Counted from the first letter of the stretch, positions 16,518-25,958 are shown. The stretch: DNA of 64,000 nt from Bacillota bacterium (GCA_023439545.1 JAEXNT010000022.1:1-64000), one strand, 5' to 3'. A program made the numbers and translations. Notes: generated by a model not told the origin, from the sequence alone.

Positions 16518-18725
16518 ATGTCAAACATTAGCTCAATATATAACAGCGTTACCAGGATGACCGGACTCTCCGGGATTGATGTCGACGGTATAGTACAGCA
16601 GCTCATGCAGGTGGAACGCGCCAAGGTCGACAAAGTTTCGCAGGACAGGCAGGTACTTCTGTGGAAACAGGAGCAATACAGGGAGATAACCAGCGCGCTT
16701 CAAAGCTTTAACGACCTGTATTTCAACTCACTCAAGCCGGCTACGGATATGAGAAGCAGCGCCATATACAACGCTTTTGCGGTAAAATATGATGGCGTTG
16801 ATTCAAACCCGTATTTCTCGGCTGTAGGGGGAAGCGGAGCTAAAGCCGGCAGTTATACCATTAAGGATATCAAGACAGCCCTTGCTGCAAAGATTACCGG
16901 TACAGCTGCGACAAGCGGACTTACCGGAGGATCCCTGACTTCCGCGGATGTAGGAGATATAGACGCTCTTCTGAATAACAATCGGTTCTACGCGGAATTC
17001 AACGGCGTCAAAAAAGAGATAGTTCTGGATGACAGTGTCTCGGATATTACCGGACTGATGAACGATTTACAGAACAAACTGGATTCAGCCTTCGGCGCCG
17101 GCAAGATAACCGTAGGTGTAAATGTGGACAAGCTGACTTTCGCAACCAGCAATACGAACACACTAAAGCTTTCAAATACGATAAACGGCGGTTATAGCTC
17201 AATATTCGGCGCTGATCTCAGTAAGGGCATTACTCCTACCGTAAAGAACAACACGTTCAAAATCTCACTCGGATCGGATACCAGGGAGTTTGCTCTTGAG
17301 CCGGGTATGACTTATGCAAATACCGATGCGGTGGCTGCAGCTATCCAGAGCATGGTTGACGACAACGCGACCGGTTTCGGCCCGGGGAAGATTACTGTTA
17401 AAAACGTTAACAATAAGATAGTTCTGGAGAGTACCGATTCTGCAGTATCTGTTTCGGCCTCAGCCGCTGAAAACGACGGATTGGCCTCTATAGGCTTCGA
17501 TGGAGCCAATACGGCAAATAAGCTCAATCTTGACGCGGATATATATAAAATCCGCAGCAGTTTCCTGAATCAATTGACTTTGACGGCCGATGAAAACGAT
17601 AACGACATAAATTTCGTTATAAATGGGCAAACGTTTAGCTTCAACTCAGCAAATACTTCTATCAGTGATATCATATCTCAGGTCAACTCAAATACAGATG
17701 CAGGCGTTAAGATGAGCTATGATAGCCTGAACGACAAATTCAGCCTTGAATCGACTACGACAGGCGCGACGGCGAAAATTGTGGCAAGCGGAGGCTTCCT
17801 GGACGCATTATCGCTGACAACTGCCGGGGTTTCGGGCCGTGATGCAAGTATGGTTTATAATGACGGAGTTAACGGCGACCAGGTTATTACCCGTTCGACA
17901 AACAGTTTTGCAGTTAATGGAATAACATTCAATCTTAAAAAAGATAATGCAGGCTCGGTCAATCTTTCGGTCGAGTCCGATCCAACGAAAGCTGTCGATC
18001 TTATAAAAGGCTTTGTCGACAAATATAACGAAATCCTCGATAAAATCAATACAAAGCTTTCCGAGGATAGAAATTACGACTACCTGCCTTTGACCGACAC
18101 TCAAAAGGAAGGAATGTCCGATGATGAAATAAAACTTTGGGAGGATAAGGCGAAATCCGGCTTATTAGCCAACGATAGTCTGCTGCGATCCATTGCTGCA
18201 GGAATGCGTAACGCTTTGCTTGACAAAGTCGAAGGTACGGGAGTGTCGCTTGCTTCTATAGGAATCAAATCATCTTCGTGGCAGGATAAAGGTAAATTGC
18301 ATGTTGATGAGACTGTGTTGAAAAAGGCGCTTGCCGAGAACCCGGATCAGGTGTTCAGCCTGTTCACGAAGCAATCTGATAAAACATACTATCAGGCTGG
18401 TACAGATCCGACCGCAAGAAAAGAAAGATACAGTGAGAACGGTTTGATTTACCGCTTATCGGACGTCATTCAGGATAATATACGGACAAATACGGTCAAC
18501 AGCCACAGGGGAGCCTTGCTGGAGAAGGCGGGCGTAATCGGTGACAGGTCGCAGTTCAGCAACACGCTTTATGACCAAATCAGCGATTATGACGATAGAA
18601 TTTCAGAGCTGAACGATGAGCTGGCAGCAAAGGAAGACAGCTATTATAATCAGTTCTCAAGGCTCGAGACCCTTATCAGCCAGATGAATAACCAAAGCAA
18701 CTGGCTGGCGCAGCAGTTTGCATAG
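16518..18725 (+). CDS. fliD: Flagellar filament cap protein FliD (HAP2)
   Basis: FliD forms the pentameric cap that folds exported flagellin at the filament tip. The 735-residue protein opens with the family signature LSGIDVDGIVQQLMQVERA and WKQEQYREITSALQSFNDLY, and closes with a long coiled coil ending QMNNQSNWLAQQFA. The C-terminal FliD domain spans about residues 430-710 (DPTKAVDLIKGFVDKYNEIL). At 735 residues it is longer than many FliD proteins; the extra length lies in repeated Ser/Thr/Asn-rich domains between residues 110 and 400, the outward-facing part, which may itself be glycosylated. No signal peptide, as expected for type III export. Confidence 0.95.
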   Translation: MSNISSIYNSVTRMTGLSGIDVDGIVQQLMQVERAKVDKVSQDRQVLLWKQEQYREITSALQSFNDLYFNSLKPATDMRSSAIYNAFAVKYDGVDSNPYFSAVGGSGAKAGSYTIKDIKTALAAKITGTAATSGLTGGSLTSADVGDIDALLNNNRFYAEFNGVKKEIVLDDSVSDITGLMNDLQNKLDSAFGAGKITVGVNVDKLTFATSNTNTLKLSNTINGGYSSIFGADLSKGITPTVKNNTFKISLGSDTREFALEPGMTYANTDAVAAAIQSMVDDNATGFGPGKITVKNVNNKIVLESTDSAVSVSASAAENDGLASIGFDGANTANKLNLDADIYKIRSSFLNQLTLTADENDNDINFVINGQTFSFNSANTSISDIISQVNSNTDAGVKMSYDSLNDKFSLESTTTGATAKIVASGGFLDALSLTTAGVSGRDASMVYNDGVNGDQVITRSTNSFAVNGITFNLKKDNAGSVNLSVESDPTKAVDLIKGFVDKYNEILDKINTKLSEDRNYDYLPLTDTQKEGMSDDEIKLWEDKAKSGLLANDSLLRSIAAGMRNALLDKVEGTGVSLASIGIKSSSWQDKGKLHVDETVLKKALAENPDQVFSLFTKQSDKTYYQAGTDPTARKERYSENGLIYRLSDVIQDNIRTNTVNSHRGALLEKAGVIGDRSQFSNTLYDQISDYDDRISELNDELAAKEDSYYNQFSRLETLISQMNNQSNWLAQQFA

Positions 18726-18766
18726 TTGTTATAGAGCAAATTATAATAATGAATGAAGGAGCGCTT

Positions 18767-19177
18767 ATGTTAACCTCCAATACACACAATACTTACAATT
18801 CTTACAAACAGAATTCAATTATGACAGCAAGTCCCGAGGAATTGACACTGATGCTTTATAACGGGCTGGTAAAGTTTATAATGCAGGCCCAGAAGGCAAT
18901 CGAGGATAAAGATTTTGAAAAGGCAAATGAAAGTATAATAAGAGCGGAAGATATAATCTCGGAATTCCAGGCAACACTTGATATGCAGTATGATTTATCA
19001 AAAGGTCTCGCAATGCTGTATGATTATTTCATGGACAGGCTGATAGAGGCCAATATGAAAAAGGATACGGCAATTCTCGAAGAGGTACTGCACTTCGTAA
19101 AGGATCTCCGCGACACCTGGGCGCAAGCGATGAAGCTGGCAAAACAGGGGAGCAGACCTCTCGAAATGGCCAGATAA
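18767..19177 (+). CDS. fliS: Flagellin export chaperone FliS
   Basis: FliS binds the C-terminal helix of flagellin in the cytoplasm and keeps it unfolded until export. The 136-residue protein contains YNSYKQNSIMTASPEELTLM and LYNGLVKFIMQAQKAIEDKD, both highly characteristic, plus LRDTWAQAMK in the last helix. ATG 18767 is preferred over 18749 because AAGGAG at 18756-18761 precedes it. It follows fliD by 41 bases and precedes a FlgN-like chaperone. Confidence 0.95.
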   Translation: MLTSNTHNTYNSYKQNSIMTASPEELTLMLYNGLVKFIMQAQKAIEDKDFEKANESIIRAEDIISEFQATLDMQYDLSKGLAMLYDYFMDRLIEANMKKDTAILEEVLHFVKDLRDTWAQAMKLAKQGSRPLEMAR

Positions 19178-19208
19178 CGGGCTGTGGTCTGACATTTTGT
19201 GAAGGGCT

Positions 19209-19724
19209 ATGAAAAACGGCAGGAAAACAGGTATATATATGAATATGTCGGCAGATAAATATTTTGATAGATTGAATGAGCTCCTGGGGAAGAAAAAGGT
19301 CCTTCTCCAGGACATGCTTTCTCTGACGGAAGCGCAGACTCCGGCGATCACTTCCGATTCGCTCGACGCGCTGCAGAAGTTGATTTCGGAAAAGCAGCAG
19401 AAGATAGATGCGATCGATAAGCTGGACGGGGAATTCGGAGTATATTTCGAAAGGCTGAAAACAACTCTGAACATAAGGAAGCTGGAGGAGCTTGATACGT
19501 CTTCATTACCGGCGGCTGCAAGGCTGAAGGAGAATACGGCGGAAATCCTTGAGCTCATAGGCAGGATCAGCAATATTGAAAAGCATAACAATGAAAAAAG
19601 CAAAGCGCTTTTGGATACTATCGGCTCCAAAATAAAAAAGCTGAATCAGGGCATAAAGATAAACAACGCTTACAATCCGGCGCCTCCAAGGACATCGTCC
19701 TATTTTCTGGACAAGAAGAAATAA
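19209..19724 (+). CDS. FlgN/FliT-like flagellar chaperone
   Basis: A 171-residue, mostly helical protein directly after fliS. It has long heptad-like helices (YFDRLNELLGKKKVLLQDML, ALQKLISEKQQKIDAIDKL, AEILELIGRISNIEKHN) and a disordered tail with NPAPPRTSSYFLDKKK. FlgN binds FlgK and FlgL, and FliT binds FliD; both are small helical bundles found in this position, and the tail with a conserved aromatic resembles FlgN-type proteins. An internal ATG at 19239 is possible, but GAAGGG precedes 19209. Assignment rests on position and helical pattern rather than a diagnostic motif. Confidence 0.65.
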   Translation: MKNGRKTGIYMNMSADKYFDRLNELLGKKKVLLQDMLSLTEAQTPAITSDSLDALQKLISEKQQKIDAIDKLDGEFGVYFERLKTTLNIRKLEELDTSSLPAAARLKENTAEILELIGRISNIEKHNNEKSKALLDTIGSKIKKLNQGIKINNAYNPAPPRTSSYFLDKKK

Positions 19725-19726
19725 AG

Positions 19727-19760
19727 AAAGACGCCTCAGTCCAAATGAAGCGTCTTTTTT
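19727..19760 (+). terminator. Intrinsic terminator at the end of the fliD-fliS operon
   Basis: AAAGACGC (19727-19734) pairs with GCGTCTTT (19750-19757), followed by T residues to 19760. The preceding A-rich stretch allows it to work also for the convergent hydrolase gene on the minus strand. Confidence 0.85.
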
Positions 19761-19772
19761 AGGCTTGAATGA

Positions 19773-20726
19773 TCATTCGGCAGGGTAGACCTTTTCAAGG
19801 AAGGCGAATACTCTGTTAAGGTATTCTTCTTTATATTTCAGGAAGCTCGTCGCATGTCCGTTATCGCCTGTCTGCCAGAATTCCGCCCCGGACGGGTTTA
19901 GCTCCGAATATTTCTGGTAAAGCTCTATGCTGTTTTCTACCGGTATCACCTTGTCATTCTTACCGTGGATAAGCAACAGACGCGGAGGATTTTCGGCGGT
20001 GATCAGGTTTACCGGGCTGGCTTTCTTCATATCGATTCCGCCTGTAACTTCAATACCGTAGGCTATCGTTCGGTTGAAAAGTATGGATGGCAGGTGAGTC
20101 CATCGATTGAGGCTGCTGTTCAGATACGACCTGAGATCGGCGTACGGGCTGTCCGCTATTACGGCGTCAACCGAGCTGCCGCCGGCTGCTGCAAGCAAGG
20201 CCGCATCCGCTCCCGTGGAGAAGCCCAGGAGTGTGATATGCGTAGAGCCCTGCGACTTCATATATTTTATAGCGGCCTCTACATCGGCTTTCTCGCTATA
20301 GCCGAAGGCATTGTCCTTACCTCCCGATTCCCCTGAATTTCTCTCATCAAAAGCAAATACGCTGTAGCCTTTGTTCAGAAATTCCTTGATGAGGTCCACG
20401 GTATCGATACCGAACTGCAGCCTGTTCTTTCCGTACGAATGGACCAGGATAACGGCTCGGTCGCTGCCGTTCGCCTGGAATAGCCAGCCTTTGAGAATGA
20501 TCGTCTCATCGGCTCCTCTGAAGCTGATATCCCGGTATTCGGGAACAATGTTCGAAGAAAACGTACCGATGGGCTCTTTTTCAGGATGCAGGAGAACCCA
20601 GCTTTCATAGCCGGTGACCAGCACCAGCGACAGTATGGCAAGAATAAGCAGAATAGTAACGGTCAATACGATGTTCCTGGTTTTGTGCGTCTTTCTTACT
20701 GCATATGTAATTCCGCTAATCCTCAT
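19773..20726 (-). CDS. Membrane-anchored alpha/beta hydrolase
   Basis: A 317-residue protein with an N-terminal membrane anchor (residues about 18-42, IVLTVTILLILAILSLVLV) and an extracytoplasmic alpha/beta hydrolase domain. The nucleophile elbow is GFSTGADAALL near residue 170, an Asp lies in ADSPYADLRSYL or near HGKNDKVIP, and the catalytic His is in DNGHATSFL near 295. It resembles the YqkD/BAAT-like serine hydrolases of Firmicutes. The substrate is unknown; an ester or peptide is possible. Start at 20726 follows GGAGGG (20734-20739 on the minus strand), excluding a TTG start 15 bases upstream. Confidence 0.85.
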   Translation of the reverse strand: MRISGITYAVRKTHKTRNIVLTVTILLILAILSLVLVTGYESWVLLHPEKEPIGTFSSNIVPEYRDISFRGADETIILKGWLFQANGSDRAVILVHSYGKNRLQFGIDTVDLIKEFLNKGYSVFAFDERNSGESGGKDNAFGYSEKADVEAAIKYMKSQGSTHITLLGFSTGADAALLAAAGGSSVDAVIADSPYADLRSYLNSSLNRWTHLPSILFNRTIAYGIEVTGGIDMKKASPVNLITAENPPRLLLIHGKNDKVIPVENSIELYQKYSELNPSGAEFWQTGDNGHATSFLKYKEEYLNRVFAFLEKVYPAE

Positions 20727-20841
20727 ACCGCAACCCTCCAAATACGCCGATATTATCCGCGATGTATGATTCGTTTGTTGACATGCCTTATATTTAACTT
20801 TATTATATTTTTATTTAAATGTATTGTAAAGGTTAATTGCC

Positions 20842-21867
20842 ATGCTGTGTGATATTTGTCCGAGAGCTTGCGGCGCTGATAGAGAGAATAGAAAAGGGTT
20901 TTGTGGAATGGGTACAAACCCGGTCGTGTCAAGGGCTTTCCTGCATATGTGGGAAGAGCCCTGCATAAGTGGAACAAGGGGATCCGGAGCCGTATTTTTT
21001 TCCGGGTGCAACCTCAAATGTATTTTTTGCCAGAACCATGAGATAAGTCACAGCGGCCGGGGGAAGGAAATAACTGCCGGGGAGCTTGCCTCTGTATTCC
21101 TTTCTCTCAGGGACAAGGGCGCTCATAACATCAACCTGGTGACTCCGAATCATTTTATCCCTTCTATTATTGAAGCGTTGGAAAAGGCGCGGACTGGAAC
21201 GATCACGTGCGATGCGACCGGAACGGCAGGATGCATTAACGGCGAAACCGGCGGCAATTTCTGCGGAACAACCGGCGGCAATGCCGATACGGCTGAGGGA
21301 CCCGGCCATGATCTGAGCCACGGACTGCGCCATGGACTGTACCGCGGTCTTGATATACCGATCGTTTACAATACCAACGCGTATGAAAGCCTCGACAGCC
21401 TGAAGCAACTGGAAGGATGGGCGGACGTTTATCTTCCCGATCTGAAGTATGTCAGCCCTGGGCTGTCAAAGGAGTATTCCGGGGCGGCGGATTATTTCGA
21501 ATACGCTTCAAAAGCCATATTGGAAATGTTCAGACAGGCGGGTTCTCCGGTTTTCGACAAAGACGGAATGATAAAAAAGGGATTGATAATACGCCATCTT
21601 GTGCTGCCCGGTCATACCGATGATTCGATCCGCGTACTCGAATGGATCGCTGACAATCTGCCCAAAAGCACATATGTGAGCCTTATGAGCCAGTTTGTGC
21701 CCTGTTACCATGCAGTGGGGCATCCCGTGCTTGACAGGCATATAACGCGCCATGAGTATGAAAAGGTAGTCGGCAAATTCGTCAAACTTGGCCTGAACGG
21801 TTACGTTCAGGAACGTGATTCAGCTTCCGAACAGTTCATCCCCGATTTCAACATAGTCAAGTTTTAA
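20842..21867 (+). CDS. Radical SAM protein, PflA-like (COG1313 type)
   Basis: A 341-residue radical SAM enzyme. The cluster-binding cysteines are in SGCNLKCIFCQNHEIS near residue 55, with C-x3-C-x2-C spacing, and an extra N-terminal LCDICPRACGADR cysteine set precedes it. The SAM barrel continues with NLVTPNHFIPSI and LPGHTDDSIRVLEW. It is one of the uncharacterised pyruvate-formate-lyase-activase homologues common in anaerobes; the substrate is not known. Between residues about 115 and 172 it carries an inserted Gly/Thr/Cys-rich low-complexity stretch (GETGGNFCGTTGGNADTAEG) that I do not remember from the family, so this copy may have an expanded loop. Confidence 0.85.
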   Translation: MLCDICPRACGADRENRKGFCGMGTNPVVSRAFLHMWEEPCISGTRGSGAVFFSGCNLKCIFCQNHEISHSGRGKEITAGELASVFLSLRDKGAHNINLVTPNHFIPSIIEALEKARTGTITCDATGTAGCINGETGGNFCGTTGGNADTAEGPGHDLSHGLRHGLYRGLDIPIVYNTNAYESLDSLKQLEGWADVYLPDLKYVSPGLSKEYSGAADYFEYASKAILEMFRQAGSPVFDKDGMIKKGLIIRHLVLPGHTDDSIRVLEWIADNLPKSTYVSLMSQFVPCYHAVGHPVLDRHITRHEYEKVVGKFVKLGLNGYVQERDSASEQFIPDFNIVKF

Positions 21868-21869
21868 GC

Positions 21870-21887
21870 CGGGGAATTATTTCCCCG
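21870..21887 (+). terminator. Hairpin after the radical SAM gene, weak terminator candidate
   Basis: CGGGGAA (21870-21876) pairs with TTCCCCG (21881-21887) around a TTAT loop, starting two bases after the stop codon. It is followed by a GC-rich stretch and a T run only about 20 bases later, so it is a poor classical terminator but could protect the transcript end. The gap to 22099 is otherwise AT-rich with no clear element. Confidence 0.45.
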
Positions 21888-22099
21888 CGCCCCGAAATTT
21901 GTTTTTCCCGCCAATTGCTTAATACAGCATACGACACTCATAATTTTACTTAAATTAGAAAAATATTACAAAATACCATGGAAAATATTGGGATATTGTG
22001 ATAGAATCAGACATGACTCAGCGATGTATAAATATTACATATATGGTATACTATCACAAAGGATTAAAATACGACAAGAACTTGGTTTGTGAGGTTTTT

Positions 22100-23809
22100 A
22101 TGCAGGCAGGCGATTTGTTCGACGGCAGGTACCGGGTGGAGGGCATACTTGGACAGGGCGGCATGGGTACGGTTTATCTCGCGAGAAACATCAATACCGA
22201 CACGTTTTGGGCTATTAAGGAATTCATCGGACAGAACGGGTTGGATGCGGACCTTATGGCAGAGCCCAACCTTCTCAAGAAATTGGAACATCCTGCGCTT
22301 CCGAGGCTGTTCGACATACTGGAGCAGGATGGCAAATCGTATATGGTATTCGATTATATTAACGGCGTATCGCTTGATAAAAAACTTGCAGCGGAAGGCA
22401 GGATCGCAGGCGGGATCGTACTGGAATGGGCCGTTCAGCTGTGTAAGGCTCTGGAATATCTGCACGGTCAAAAGCCGAACCCGATCATTTACAGGGATAT
22501 GAAACCTTCGAATATAATATTGACCGGCAATGGAACGCTAAAGCTTATCGATTTCGGCATCGCACGCGAGTACAAACCGAGTGCGTCGGCAGATACGGTA
22601 TTCATAGGGACAAGAGGCTATGCGGCTCCCGAACAGTATGGGACGGGTCAGACCGGCGCGGCTTCTGACCTATACAGTCTTGGCGTTACGCTGCACCAGC
22701 TTCTGACAGGGAAAAACCCGGTTGAGCCCCCCTACGGCATGAAGCCTATAAGGTATTATGACGATTCTTTTTCTCCGGTTTTGGAGGGCATCATCGAAAA
22801 ATGTACACGTGAGAATATGGAAGACCGGTATCGAAGCGCTTCCGAACTTCTTTCCGAACTGGAAGAACTGCAGGGTGGCAGGGAAATGCTGCAGCAAAAA
22901 GCAGTGCTCCAGCTAAACGAATTTGATCTGGTCAAGTCAAGCCCCGGTTACAGCTTTCGGAAAATGATAATCACAGTATGGGATAATGCGGAGTTCGGCT
23001 GCGAACTTGCATACGCCGCAGCCAAATATACCAGGAGCGAAGTGGTTCTGGCGGATCTTGACCTGCTGGCTCCCAAGGCCGATCTGTTCCTCAATATACG
23101 GAAATTTCCGGCAATTGACCATCAGTCTGCAATTTTCGGGCATTCCGGCCTTGACATGGTCATGGACGCCATTTCGAAGGGCATGCTGACCGCGGGCTAT
23201 CTGCAGCAGTCGTCCGTAACCAGGAAGGACCTCTCCAACCTGCATGTCGTTACAGGTAATTACAGGCTAGATAATTATGAATATTACGATGAAGACAGCG
23301 TTCCTAAATTGATAGACAAGTGTTATCGCAGTTTTGACGTTACGATACTGCTCGTGAACAGGTCCATATACGACTCGTTTACATTGGCTTCACTGCTCAG
23401 GTCCGACATCAATATCGCGGCGTTCAGAGGCGACGTCGATCAGTTCAGGGAATTCAACGGCTATATTGCCTTTTTGAAGGATAAACAGCAGCTGCCCGAA
23501 GAAAATACTAAATTCGTGCTGTTTGACTACGATAAAGCTTCCGGCATCGGCATTGCACAGGCGCGGGCGGCTACCCAGGGAAATCTTCTCGGAAAGGTAT
23601 CGGTCAGCAGGAAGCGCGCTTCTTATAGAAACATGAAAAGCGCCTATGTTTCGCATATGGAAAAGGAAATAGCGGCAGAATATAAAACCCTGCTCGTCAA
23701 ACTGGGGCTGCTCCCGGCTGCCGGCCTGCTGAGCAGGTCAGGGCCGTTTGCAGGACGTTGTAACAACAGGCTCGGGAGTGGAAAGAACAGTGCTTTGGAG
23801 GTTTCGTAA
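22100..23809 (+). CDS. Ser/Thr protein kinase fused to a TadZ/CpaE-like domain
   Basis: A 569-residue fusion. Residues about 10-268 are a Hanks-type kinase: glycine loop LGQGGMGTVYLA, ATP Lys40 in WAIKEF, catalytic YRDMKPSN (Asp133), DFG at 151-153, and GTRGYAAPEQYG in the activation segment. Residues about 285-545 resemble the ParA/MinD fold of TadZ/CpaE, with VVLADLDLLAPKADLFLNI in place of the DxD region, but no Walker A glycine-Lys loop. TadZ normally localises Tad pilus assembly. The next gene is the Tad ATPase, with a one-base overlap, so the kinase probably regulates or phosphorylates pilus machinery. No membrane segment or PASTA domain. Start 22100 follows GAGG and matches the usual kinase N-terminus. 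Confidence 0.82.
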   Translation: MQAGDLFDGRYRVEGILGQGGMGTVYLARNINTDTFWAIKEFIGQNGLDADLMAEPNLLKKLEHPALPRLFDILEQDGKSYMVFDYINGVSLDKKLAAEGRIAGGIVLEWAVQLCKALEYLHGQKPNPIIYRDMKPSNIILTGNGTLKLIDFGIAREYKPSASADTVFIGTRGYAAPEQYGTGQTGAASDLYSLGVTLHQLLTGKNPVEPPYGMKPIRYYDDSFSPVLEGIIEKCTRENMEDRYRSASELLSELEELQGGREMLQQKAVLQLNEFDLVKSSPGYSFRKMIITVWDNAEFGCELAYAAAKYTRSEVVLADLDLLAPKADLFLNIRKFPAIDHQSAIFGHSGLDMVMDAISKGMLTAGYLQQSSVTRKDLSNLHVVTGNYRLDNYEYYDEDSVPKLIDKCYRSFDVTILLVNRSIYDSFTLASLLRSDINIAAFRGDVDQFREFNGYIAFLKDKQQLPEENTKFVLFDYDKASGIGIAQARAATQGNLLGKVSVSRKRASYRNMKSAYVSHMEKEIAAEYKTLLVKLGLLPAAGLLSRSGPFAGRCNNRLGSGKNSALEVS

Positions 23810-25014
23810 TGCCAGTTGTCAAATCTCATCACAAGCTGTTTTATGAGGAAAACTTCAATGCGGTCGGTAAACCCGGCGACCTAAACACGATCATATCATC
23901 CATTACGAATGATATCCTCAAGGAATGCCCGGAGCTGGTCGCTGACGTCTCGGCCGGCAGGGCGGACCGGTGCGTTCTGGAGACTGCGATCATCAGGGAT
24001 ATCGACTTTAAAAGATATCACTGCGGCGTATTCAGGGATGAACTGATCCGTAAGGTTTTTGACTTCATGTTCGGTTACGGAGAGCTCCAGCCTTATGTTG
24101 AAGAGGAAGATATCACCGATATCGACGGCACAAGTTACAACCAGTTCGTTATCAGGCGTCATGGGATCAGGAGCAAGATCCCGGTGTATTTCGGGAACGA
24201 GAAGATATTCGACACATATTGCAAGCTGATTGCGATCCGCAACGGCGGCATATTGAACGAAAATGACAGTCATTGCAGGGTCACTGATGAAAAGTACCGC
24301 CTCAGGATCAATGTATCTGTCAAGCCCAGGAATATAGCGGGACCCGCCATCAGCATCCGTAAACACAGGAAGGTGAGCTACTCGATCGACGACCTGAAGG
24401 AACTCGGAATGCTGGACGAGGAACTCGCGGGCCTTATAAGAAAGCTTGCTCAGACGGACGCCTCCATACTCTTCTGCGGGAAAGGCGCTGCAGGGAAAAC
24501 AACGTTGATGCGGGCTTTCGTAAATATACTGCCCGAGATGGAGAGAGTACTTATTGTAGAATCGGATGCCGAAATATACCCGGACAAGCCCTATTGCATA
24601 GAACAAAGGATTAAAAAGCAGAATGAGGGCGGAAGGCCGGTCACTTTAAAGGATCTTGTAAGGGACGGTCTTACAATGTCTCTCGATACGTACTGTGTCG
24701 GGGAGATAACGGGAGATGAGGCGTGGGACTTCGTAAAAGCCGCGTTTTCCGGTCACAGGGGCCTGGCGACGACCCATTCGGAAAGCGCTTGCGACGCGTT
24801 CGCACGCTTGCTTACACTCAGCAAGGGAGCCAATATCGGGGAGAGTGAAAAGACTGTCAAGGAAATGCTCGGCAGAAGCATCGATATAATTTTCTATCTC
24901 AAGGAGTTCAAAGTAGTTGAGGTCCTTGAAGTTCAGGGCTACGACAGCCGTATGGACGAGTTCGGTTACAGGCGGCTCTATCCCGTGAAGGGAGGAAACG
25001 GTTCATGCTCCTGA
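23809..25014 (+). CDS. CpaF/TadA-family secretion ATPase (divergent)
   Basis: A 401-residue type II/IV secretion ATPase that powers Tad pilus assembly at the cytoplasmic membrane. An N-terminal helical domain (residues 1-130) precedes the RecA-like core. Walker A is CGKGAAGKTTLMR near residue 222 and the Walker B region is CVGEITGDEAWDF near 300. Both are unusual: typical CpaF has GGTGSGKTT and VGEVRG, and the His box here is THSESA rather than THANS. The fold and order are clear, but the ATPase has drifted. It overlaps the kinase-TadZ fusion by one base and the TadB-like gene by ten, so expression is coupled. Confidence 0.88.
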   Translation: MPVVKSHHKLFYEENFNAVGKPGDLNTIISSITNDILKECPELVADVSAGRADRCVLETAIIRDIDFKRYHCGVFRDELIRKVFDFMFGYGELQPYVEEEDITDIDGTSYNQFVIRRHGIRSKIPVYFGNEKIFDTYCKLIAIRNGGILNENDSHCRVTDEKYRLRINVSVKPRNIAGPAISIRKHRKVSYSIDDLKELGMLDEELAGLIRKLAQTDASILFCGKGAAGKTTLMRAFVNILPEMERVLIVESDAEIYPDKPYCIEQRIKKQNEGGRPVTLKDLVRDGLTMSLDTYCVGEITGDEAWDFVKAAFSGHRGLATTHSESACDAFARLLTLSKGANIGESEKTVKEMLGRSIDIIFYLKEFKVVEVLEVQGYDSRMDEFGYRRLYPVKGGNGSCS

Positions 25015-25958
25015 TAATTTTCCTCTCGATCCTGCTTTTCTGCGCCGATATGTTTTTTGCTTTTGCATTGACTTACAAGGTCAACTATTCCGGATATATC
25101 AGGCAGCTTGAAGGGCGGATACGCCGCGGATCCGGCGGCGCCGGACTTTTGACCGGCCGTGGGAGGCCCGCAGGAGCGTTTTCCGGGCCGAAGCCTTTAG
25201 AACAGTTTGAGTTGGTATATATCGAAAAGTCAAATATCAGGCATTATATTCCATTCTTTAATGTGTATTGCCTTTTTGCCGTAATGGCTGTAATCTTCGG
25301 GCTGGTATTCAAGCCTGTGATCAGTCTGCTTGGCTTCTTTCCTACAGCGCTGGTCATCAGCTTTCTGATATCGCTGCTTCCGCTCTTCGGACTGGATCTG
25401 CTGGTCCGTTATAACTCGGAAATGGTCCGGAAAAAACTGTCGGAGTATATTTCTGTGCTGAACAGGTGGTGCTCTGTAAAGGAAGACATCATGTATGCGT
25501 TTGAGAAGTCGCTCGGCTCCGGTATCGGTGAACCGCTCCATACGTTCATAAGGGATATGGTGACTCAGGTTAACCGCGGAATGGATGCCGAAGAAGCGCT
25601 GGATATTCTGCAGACGAAGGTGGACAATTCACATTTCAGGGATTTTGTGCTCAATATAAAACTCAGTATGCGTCACAGGGGAGATATCACAAGGCTGCTG
25701 TCCAATCTGGAGACTCAGTTTTACCGTATAGACGAGGAGTATAACCGCAGAAGGATATCAACCTACAAGGACAGGATGCTCATATATTTCGTAATGGTCG
25801 CAGTCCTGGCGGCAGTTTTCCTTTTTATCCGTTTTTCATCGCAGGTAGGCGAATTTTATCTCAATACTGTTGAAGGTAAATTGCTGCTTATGATTTTTAG
25901 CGGTATGTATGCTTTGGGTTTTTATCTTACCTCTGGGATCATGAAATTCAAGAATTAA
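25005..25958 (+). CDS. TadB-like inner-membrane platform protein
   Basis: A 317-residue type II secretion F-domain protein. A signal-anchor-like N-terminus (LLIIFLSILLFCADMFFAFA), two central membrane segments (near residues 85-130) and one or two at the end (residues about 258-310) frame the cytoplasmic F domain (YISVLNRWCSVKEDIMYAFE). Such proteins pair with the CpaF ATPase and TadC. Residues about 40-62 form a Gly/Arg/Pro-rich linker (RRGSGGAGLLTGRGRPAGAF). Ribosome binding site GGGAGG lies inside the 3' end of the ATPase gene. Assigned TadB by order; TadB and TadC are hard to tell apart by sequence alone. Confidence 0.8.
   Translation: MLLIIFLSILLFCADMFFAFALTYKVNYSGYIRQLEGRIRRGSGGAGLLTGRGRPAGAFSGPKPLEQFELVYIEKSNIRHYIPFFNVYCLFAVMAVIFGLVFKPVISLLGFFPTALVISFLISLLPLFGLDLLVRYNSEMVRKKLSEYISVLNRWCSVKEDIMYAFEKSLGSGIGEPLHTFIRDMVTQVNRGMDAEEALDILQTKVDNSHFRDFVLNIKLSMRHRGDITRLLSNLETQFYRIDEEYNRRRISTYKDRMLIYFVMVAVLAAVFLFIRFSSQVGEFYLNTVEGKLLLMIFSGMYALGFYLTSGIMKFKN

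Noticed and set aside
20842..21867. Assignment as pyruvate formate-lyase activase
   Set aside because: No pflB is nearby and the N-terminal cysteine set differs; it is placed in the uncharacterised PflA-like group.
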